Positions 6,867-11,817 of a DNA stretch of 11,817 bases are shown here, one piece after another. Below the pieces are notes generated by a model. That model worked only from the letters and a program-made list of their open reading frames with translations. It was not told where the DNA came from and ran no database searches. The position numbers and the translations under genes are program-made. Source of the DNA: an uncultured Verrucomicrobiales bacterium (GTDB lineage Bacteria; Verrucomicrobiota; Verrucomicrobiia; Verrucomicrobiales; Akkermansiaceae); assembly GCA_937969125.1 (NCBI GenBank), contig CALBVA010000234.1, forward strand, positions 1 to 11,817, written 5' to 3'. How positions within the stretch are numbered: position 1 is the first letter of the stretch; the number at the start of each line of letters is the position of its first letter.

Positions 6867-6974
6867 CGCGCATGAGCGCCACGGCTCCGGGAGGATCTCC
6901 TCCTCTTTCTACGATGGCTGAGTCACTCCCAATTCAACTCGATTTTCCTCGTTTAGTGTGAATCCTGAGTGAGT

Positions 6975-7757
6975 TTATTTCAGTAACTTCAGCTCGATAT
7001 TACGGAACCAGACGCCTTGGCCTTCGGCTTGGAGGGCGATGTGGCCGGATTTTAACGCGATAGGAGCGCCCGCCTTTAGCAGAGGTTTGGTAGAGACCAC
7101 CCGACCTTTAGGATCGAGCTGGGGCTTTTGGTATTTCAGGACTTCCTGTCCATTGACGCGGTGAATGATCTCCTTGTCGCCGCGAACTTCGATTTCGATT
7201 TTCACCCATTCTTCTGGTGGGAAGGTGGGAGCGGTGGATTGAATGACATGCTGGGTGACTAGCTGGCCTTTCATCTTCAGATTGGTACCTGGGGTGCAGA
7301 CGTTTCCGGTGGGGCGTTTGCCTTTTCCTTCATCAGCGAGGAATTGGAATTCCATGCTGACTGGAAAGCTTTGAGCGAGTTGGAGGGTCTTGGGAGATTG
7401 GGAATGAATCATGACCCCACTGTTCAGGTTCACGAAGGATGGGGCATCCGGCATCATCTTTCCTTCGAAGCGATATTCCATGCGAAGGATGTAGTGGGAG
7501 TATGCCAGGTCGGTATAAAGATGGCCGTATTTCTTATCGAATTTACGATAGTTCTCGTACGAGACTTTTAAAATCCCATCCTCTACGCGGAAGGTATTAT
7601 GAACATTCTCCCCGAGAGGGTGGCCAGCCATTTTGACACTCCAGCCATCGAGGTTTTTGCCATTGAAGAGTGGGACCCAGGGTTTTTCTGTCTTTTTCTG
7701 AGCGAGGAGAGGCGCGCTGAGAGCGGCGAGGAGGAAGAGGCCACGGATGGTTTTCAT
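6975..7757 (-). CDS. Secreted DUF1080 / 3-keto-disaccharide hydrolase domain protein
   Basis: A 260-residue exported protein with a signal peptide (MKTIRGLFLLAALSAPLLAQ, cut after about residue 20) and a single DUF1080 (PF06439) domain, a concanavalin/LamG-like beta-sandwich. Family marks are FNGKNLDGW at 31-39, VEDGILKV at 58-65, NSGVMIHSQ at 112-120, MEFQFL at 135-140, and the closing GHIALQAEGQGVWFRNIEL at 238-256. Members of this family are abundant in Verrucomicrobiota and Planctomycetota, and some hydrolyse 3-keto-glycosides or bind glycans; the substrate here is unknown. ATG 7757 lies 18 bp after the upstream gene's stop, without a Shine-Dalgarno, so it probably shares a transcript with the DUF1501 cluster. 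The family is clear; the enzymatic activity is inferred. Confidence 0.92.
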   Translation of the reverse strand: MKTIRGLFLLAALSAPLLAQKKTEKPWVPLFNGKNLDGWSVKMAGHPLGENVHNTFRVEDGILKVSYENYRKFDKKYGHLYTDLAYSHYILRMEYRFEGKMMPDAPSFVNLNSGVMIHSQSPKTLQLAQSFPVSMEFQFLADEGKGKRPTGNVCTPGTNLKMKGQLVTQHVIQSTAPTFPPEEWVKIEIEVRGDKEIIHRVNGQEVLKYQKPQLDPKGRVVSTKPLLKAGAPIALKSGHIALQAEGQGVWFRNIELKLLK

Positions 7758-7775
7758 GATGAGAGTGAGCCGGTT

Positions 7776-8240
7776 TTATTGAATGAGGTCGTCCTCGGTG
7801 TAGGGGCGGCGATCAGGCCCGGAGGAGCGGATTTGGATTTGTTTGGAGCCGGCGAGGTGAAGGATGTAGGGACTGCCCCAGCGATCTAGGATGAGGGGCT
7901 CGCTGGTTTCGGTGCCGAGGGCTGGGTGATCGGGGCTTAGTTCACCGTGCTTGATGAGCTGTGCTGTGAGGGCGGCATTGGAGTCATAGAAGACGGTGTT
8001 AATTTCCTTATGATAGAGGCTGAATTGGACAGTCAGATTTTGGAGGGCTCGTAGTTCTTCTTCGGGCGATTCTTGAGGCTCGAGGAAGTGGTCGTAAAGG
8101 AGAGCGACATTCACCGGTGGTGTCGCTGGATTCGTTGAGGCTTCCTTGGAGGCTTTGACCTTCTCCTGATCGAATCCTGACCAAACCCGAAAGAGAAGGA
8201 GTATCACCAGAAGTATAGAACAGGCCGCAAGCACCTTCAT
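7776..8240 (-). CDS. Membrane-anchored protein with GspG-like C-terminus
   Basis: A 154-residue protein with one N-terminal hydrophobic segment (residues about 4-18, ILLVILLLF) and the rest predicted outside the cytoplasm. Residues 116-153 resemble the end of type II secretion major pseudopilins: LILDRWGSPYILHL at 116-129 (compare D-WG-PY in GspG) and SSGPDRRPYTEDDLI at 139-153 (compare the acidic calcium-binding end of GspG). The prepilin cleavage motif with Gly and Glu+5 is absent, so it is unlikely to be processed as a pilin. LAAC at 4-7 lies too close to the N-terminus to be a lipobox. Its ATG overlaps the DUF1501 stop (ATGA, 8237-8240), so the two are probably coupled and may work together. 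Function is unknown. Confidence 0.82.
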   Translation of the reverse strand: MKVLAACSILLVILLLFRVWSGFDQEKVKASKEASTNPATPPVNVALLYDHFLEPQESPEEELRALQNLTVQFSLYHKEINTVFYDSNAALTAQLIKHGELSPDHPALGTETSEPLILDRWGSPYILHLAGSKQIQIRSSGPDRRPYTEDDLIQ

Positions 8241-9670
8241 GAGCTGAGAAAATTGATCGGGCTGCGCCCGCTGATGTTAAAGTTCTGCAAGTTCGGTAGG
8301 ATGGTATCGAGCATGGATGCCTCGGTGACGCCGAACCATTGAAGGAGTTCTACAAAATATTCATCGGTGGAGCGAGTCGGGATGATGCGGCCACCGCGTC
8401 CTAGGTCGTCATCGCTATCTAGCATTTGATCTGGAAAGTCGCCGAAGATTTTTCCGGCATCGATGGGCTCACCAAAGACGAATTGCGGCCCGCCCCAGGC
8501 ATGATCGCTACCGGATCCATTGCTCCGGAGAGTACGTGCGAAGTCGGAGGTGGAGAAGCCGATGACGGAATTTGAGAGGCCGCTGGCATCGAGATTCTGC
8601 TGGAAGGCACCGATGGCCTGGGAGACATCACCGATGGCTTTTTGGAAGGGGAGAAGGAGGTCCCCGTGCATGTCCCAGCCGCCGACGGAGATGAAGATGG
8701 TCTGACGTTGCAGCCCGAGGTCCTCCCGGAGGCAAATTAGTTTAAAGGCTTCCCGGAGTTGGGCACCGATCGAGGATGAGCCGAAGTTTCCGGTGATGGA
8801 GCCATTGAATCCCTCGAGGGCGTTTTGCACTGATTGTTGCTGAGCGAGGGCGGTGCCGGAGATCTTAGAGAAGCTGTCTTGAGCAAGGTTAGGATAATCT
8901 TGCCCGAGGATTTGCTGATGGACGGTGTTCTTGATGTTCAGGACTCCGCTGGTCTGGTCGGCGTCAGTGAGGCCGAGGCTGGCGCCGGGCTGTAAGCTGA
9001 AGGGAGTGCTGTCTGCTCCCACTTGGAAAATGTTGTTTCCGGCGAGGGAGATATTCATCAGTGATCCGGGATCATTATCGCTGGAGAGGAGGTCTGCTGC
9101 ACGACCAGCCCAGCCGTTGACGGCGAGGTTTCCCTGCCCGGTAAGCGGGAGGGAGGTTTGCCATTGGCGAATCTGATCAAAGTGAGAGGCGATGGCACGA
9201 GGCAGGGGATGCGATGGATCGCTGAGGTTGGCCTTAGTGGTCGGCTTTACGAGAGTGCCGACATTGGCTAGAAAGCTGAGGCGGGCCCCGCCGGAGAAGT
9301 TTCCGCTTCCGTTAAACATGTCGCGCAGTTCGGCGCATTCTTGATGCAGGCCGTATTGCTCAGGAGCGGGCGTGCTGAGATCCAGCAGGCTGCTACTTCC
9401 GAGGGCGAGGTTTCCACGGGAGGCTGCATAGGTTGCATAGCGATTGCTGTCTTTAGGAACGAGGAGGTTATAGGAGTCCAGCCCACCAGCGAAGAGCAGG
9501 CACACGAGCGTTTTTTGCGAGTTCTGGGCGGCGTGGTTTTGCGCGCAGGACTTCTGTGCGAGCTGCAGATTGAGCAGGGTGGACATGGCCACGCTCCCAC
9601 CGAAGGCGGAGTTGTTTAGCTTTCGTAAAAAGCTGCGGCGGGTCTGTGATGACGGTAAGTGGAGATTCAT
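8237..9670 (-). CDS. DUF1501 family protein, Tat-exported
   Basis: A 477-residue protein of the DUF1501 family, which has an alkaline-phosphatase/sulfatase-like fold and no agreed function. A twin-arginine signal is present (TRRSFLRKL at 10-18, Arg11-Arg12), so it should be exported folded. Family motifs: LLFAGGLDSYNLLVP at 58-72, SVGGWDMHGD at 328-337, SDFARTLRSNGSGSDHAWGG within 375-394 and GRIIPTRSTDEYFVELLQWFGV within 427-448. The GGWDMH, SDFART and DHAWGG segments contain the conserved Asp/His residues likely to bind metal. It starts 30 bp after the DUF1800 stop, the standard DUF1800-DUF1501 arrangement of the PVC group, and its stop overlaps the next gene. The family is certain; the biochemical role is not known to me. 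Confidence 0.95.
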   Translation of the reverse strand: MNLHLPSSQTRRSFLRKLNNSAFGGSVAMSTLLNLQLAQKSCAQNHAAQNSQKTLVCLLFAGGLDSYNLLVPKDSNRYATYAASRGNLALGSSSLLDLSTPAPEQYGLHQECAELRDMFNGSGNFSGGARLSFLANVGTLVKPTTKANLSDPSHPLPRAIASHFDQIRQWQTSLPLTGQGNLAVNGWAGRAADLLSSDNDPGSLMNISLAGNNIFQVGADSTPFSLQPGASLGLTDADQTSGVLNIKNTVHQQILGQDYPNLAQDSFSKISGTALAQQQSVQNALEGFNGSITGNFGSSSIGAQLREAFKLICLREDLGLQRQTIFISVGGWDMHGDLLLPFQKAIGDVSQAIGAFQQNLDASGLSNSVIGFSTSDFARTLRSNGSGSDHAWGGPQFVFGEPIDAGKIFGDFPDQMLDSDDDLGRGGRIIPTRSTDEYFVELLQWFGVTEASMLDTILPNLQNFNISGRSPINFLSS

Positions 9671-9700
9671 CGCTGTGGTGAATAGGGTCGAATGAGGTGA

Positions 9701-11817
9701 CTATCGCTGGATCGCGCTATCGGCGGAAATGAAGGCTGCGTAGAGTGCGAGGCTAATCCGGTGATGGCGGCGACGAGGGTCATTGAGAGGATCGGTGGTG
9801 AGGGCGGTCTTGATAAAGCTGCGAGTAGTCGCCTGCATTTTCCCGCCGCAAACGACGAGGTTCACATAATCGAGAAGAGTATCCGGGTCATCGGCGAAGG
9901 GTAAGGCTTCGCGAAAGGTCGGGAAGAAATTTCCATCCGGGAGGCCGTTGACAGTGACCGGATTATTGAAGCCCGTGGTGCAGGTCTTCCAAATGAGATT
10001 CGGGTATGAGACGGCGGCATTGGTGTCCAGAATCTGGAACGGCCCACCGACGAGCTGCTGATCGGTCAGAGCACCGGGTGGGCTGTAGTCTGGTTGGTAA
10101 AAATTAAAAACCGAGGGCGAGCCGAGTGGAGTCTGCTTACTCGCACTGAAGAGCTCACCATTGTCAAACCAGACGAAGTCTTCCCGGTCTCGCATCCCGA
10201 TGAGCCGGGCCAGGTGCATGTAGCGTAGCAGGGGATCACGCAGGCGGCCATAGTGTGCTTGAAGCTCTGCGATGCCTGGGTCTCGCGCCTCCTGGTGCAT
10301 TAAGATGGCCTTCACCACGGCACCAAGATTCCCGCGGGTTCCGTTTCCGTCATCGATAAAGACGCCGGCGATGTCGTGAACATAGCCCGGGCTGGGATTG
10401 TTGGTGACTAGGAATTGAATGAGAGCCTTGCAGATAAAGGGTGGAGTATTTTTATGCAGGAAGAGAGCGGTGAGGGCTTCATTGACATCTTGAATGGCGT
10501 TGGCCTCGGTGGCTTCACTGAGGGGCCGCGCGGGAATGGAGAGCTGGCCATTGAGTGCCGATTTCGCACTGAAATCATGACGCGCTCCATCCATGCGCAT
10601 CGGGGTGGTGTAGCTGATATCGAAACGGCTGCCTTTTCCGCTATTGGCATTCGCGAAGAGGTGACCGGTCATCACCTTTGCCAGCTCGGTGATGTCCTCT
10701 GTGTCGTAGGTTGGGATGTCTTGGCCATTAAGAGTCTCTCGGGTGCCATCTTGATTCAGCTCCCAGAGGCCGATGCTGAAAAGCTGCATGACCTCGCGAG
10801 CATAGTTCTCATCCGGGAAGCGGTTGATCGCTGGATTCGCTTTCTGATTTCCGACATGGGAAAGGTAAGTTCCCATGACGGGATGGAAGGTGATTTCGCG
10901 AAGAATATCGGCGTAGTTGCCAAAGGCGTTTCTGACAAAGATATCGTAGTAGTTCGTCAACCCCTGAGGGCGGGCATTGAGAAAACTATCACGAAAGGAA
11001 ACGACGAAGATCTGGCTGAGAGCGAAAGCGACCCGCTGGCGGAGTTGATCTTCCCCCAGCACGGCGGCTTGTGAGAAAGGCACGGAGATCGCATTGGTCT
11101 CCAAGCCGAAGTTTTTGAGGGCGAATTGATTGTCGATCATTTCACCACGGGTGTTCTCGATGGCTTCCCGAATAATCTCGTAGTGGGAGGTGGCAGGGAC
11201 GGTCATCTGGCGATCAATCCAGCCCTCTACTCCGAGTTCGCGTGCTTCATGAAGCTCAGTGAGAGTTGGTCCAAAGGTTCCCTGCATGAGGAGGCGGGCG
11301 GCATCGCGGTCACTGGGATCCAGCGGAGAACCACTAGAAAGAGCTGAGCGATTCCGAAAAGCCTCAGCGAAGGCGAGATAATCGCCGGGAATCGTGGCAT
11401 CGAGATTACCGTTGCCATCGGAATCATATTGATAGGCACTGCGGGTGGAATTGGCATCGCTGGATGAACTCCCTAGGGCGGCCTCTTCAAAGTTGCTGAC
11501 GCCATCGCCATCATCGTCTCGTTCACTGATACCGAGACGGTAGAAATCGTGATCCGTCTGCGGGGGCAGGGCACGAGAAGCCATCCCTCCGGTAATAAAA
11601 GGCACTCCAGGAATGGTGGTGAAATTGCCAATCTCATCCGAGTAGGCGAGTGTGGTGGTCTTATGAATGAGTGCCGGCCAAGTGAGACGATGTTGACCTG
11701 CCACTCCCTCCTCCGACCTTAAGAAATAACGCGAGCCCGCATCAAATGGATCTGTCCCCGCGACTGCCTCCTGGACATTCGTCAAGCCGTCTCCATCGCT
11801 GTCGGCACTCGGGTTTT
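9701..11817 (-). CDS. DUF1800 family protein with EF-hand/TSP3-like loops (N-terminus beyond window)
   Basis: The C-terminal 705 or so residues of a large DUF1800 protein; the frame is open at the right edge, so the true start lies outside. (TTG 11785 falls inside a calcium loop and is not the start.) Visible residues 1-160 carry three Asp-rich loops. Residues about 170-704 form the DUF1800 domain: RLLMQGTFGPTLTELHEAR from 174, LRQRVAFALSQIFVVS at 258-273, RFPDENYAREVMQLFSIGLW within 332-351, ELAKVMTGHLF at 377-387, LGSPSVFNFYQPDYSPPG at 564-581. The family is large in Planctomycetota and Verrucomicrobiota, is exported, nearly always sits beside DUF1501, and has no established activity. The loops suggest calcium-dependent folding outside the cell. 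It stops (TAG) 30 bp before the DUF1501 start. Confidence 0.94.
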   Translation of the reverse strand, partial: NPSADSDGDGLTNVQEAVAGTDPFDAGSRYFLRSEEGVAGQHRLTWPALIHKTTTLAYSDEIGNFTTIPGVPFITGGMASRALPPQTDHDFYRLGISERDDDGDGVSNFEEAALGSSSSDANSTRSAYQYDSDGNGNLDATIPGDYLAFAEAFRNRSALSSGSPLDPSDRDAARLLMQGTFGPTLTELHEARELGVEGWIDRQMTVPATSHYEIIREAIENTRGEMIDNQFALKNFGLETNAISVPFSQAAVLGEDQLRQRVAFALSQIFVVSFRDSFLNARPQGLTNYYDIFVRNAFGNYADILREITFHPVMGTYLSHVGNQKANPAINRFPDENYAREVMQLFSIGLWELNQDGTRETLNGQDIPTYDTEDITELAKVMTGHLFANANSGKGSRFDISYTTPMRMDGARHDFSAKSALNGQLSIPARPLSEATEANAIQDVNEALTALFLHKNTPPFICKALIQFLVTNNPSPGYVHDIAGVFIDDGNGTRGNLGAVVKAILMHQEARDPGIAELQAHYGRLRDPLLRYMHLARLIGMRDREDFVWFDNGELFSASKQTPLGSPSVFNFYQPDYSPPGALTDQQLVGGPFQILDTNAAVSYPNLIWKTCTTGFNNPVTVNGLPDGNFFPTFREALPFADDPDTLLDYVNLVVCGGKMQATTRSFIKTALTTDPLNDPRRRHHRISLALYAAFISADSAIQR
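11390..11803 (-). other. Three EF-hand/TSP3-like calcium loops in the DUF1800 protein
   Basis: Loop 1 (11803-11768) reads DSDGDGLTNVQE and loop 2 (11518-11483) reads DDDGDGVSNFEE. Both have Asp at positions 1, 3 and 5, Gly at 6 and Glu at 12, the canonical EF-hand ligand pattern. Loop 3 (11425-11390) reads DSDGNGNLDATI, a less complete version. The first two continue into 'AVAGTDP' and 'AALGSSSSD', the spacing seen in thrombospondin type 3-like repeats of secreted PVC proteins. Calcium binding is inferred. Confidence 0.8.

Larger units (their letters stand above)
6708..6974. other. Gene-free gap between two minus-strand blocks
   Basis: This 267-bp stretch separates the DUF1080 gene (stop at 6975) from the lipoprotein gene (start at 6707). 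I find no convincing coding frame on either strand. It contains an imperfect hairpin with a T run at 6838-6866 and a GGAGG/CCTCC inverted repeat at 6890-6903. Close to the lipoprotein start it has a TTGACA box and a Shine-Dalgarno sequence. It is the most likely place for transcription to end and restart. Confidence 0.7.

Noticed and set aside
6890..6903. GGAGG/CCTCC inverted repeat in the gene-free gap.
   Set aside because: The stem is five base pairs with a four-base loop and no T run on the minus strand; too weak to call as terminator or operator.
8220..8231. LAAC at residues 4-7 of the GspG-like protein as a lipobox.
   Set aside because: A lipobox must follow a hydrophobic region; here the hydrophobic stretch comes after the Cys, so it is a membrane anchor.
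10415..11074. A 219-codon plus-strand frame inside the DUF1800 gene.
   Set aside because: It lies antisense to the conserved core of DUF1800 and has no signal peptide, domain or ribosome binding site.
11783..11785. TTG at 11785 as the start of the DUF1800 gene.
   Set aside because: The frame continues to the right edge and the codon falls inside an EF-hand-like loop (DSDGDGLTNVQE), so the real start is outside the window.

Overview
The window looks like a chromosomal segment of a Verrucomicrobiota bacterium (probably Verrucomicrobiales). The basis is gene content: a DUF1800/DUF1501 pair of exported proteins, a DUF1080 (3-keto-disaccharide hydrolase type) protein, many signal peptides ending in xAQ, moderate GC and few Shine-Dalgarno sites. 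The genus is not resolvable here. All eleven supported genes lie on the minus strand, so transcription runs from the right edge (about 11817) to the left edge (1). I see no tRNA, rRNA, CRISPR array, insertion sequence or phage gene.

Right block (11817 to 6975), in transcription order: a DUF1800 protein cut by the window edge and carrying EF-hand/TSP3-like calcium loops; a Tat-exported DUF1501 protein; a small membrane-anchored protein whose C-terminus resembles a GspG-type pseudopilin and whose start codon overlaps the DUF1501 stop (ATGA); and a secreted DUF1080 protein. Gaps are 30 bp or less, so this is probably one operon for envelope or secreted proteins. A 267-bp gene-free gap follows. 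It holds a weak terminator-like hairpin and, next to the following gene, a perfect TTGACA and an AGGAG ribosome binding site.

Left block (6707 to 1): an unrecognised lipoprotein; a hairpin with a short T run; a penicillin-binding protein 2-like transpeptidase; a DEDDh exonuclease without a normal start codon; aroB (3-dehydroquinate synthase); an MBL-fold hydrolase; a secreted protein that looks like a free-standing SecD P1 head domain; and an M23 metallopeptidase cut by the left edge. Exonuclease-aroB and aroB-MBL are joined by ATGA overlaps. The block mixes murein synthesis (PBP2-like), murein cleavage (M23) and housekeeping enzymes.

Most worth a second look: the DUF1800/DUF1501/pseudopilin-like/DUF1080 cluster, the orphan SecD-head-like protein, the PBP2-like protein with a signal peptide instead of a membrane anchor and an acidic proline-rich tail, and the missing start codon of the exonuclease.
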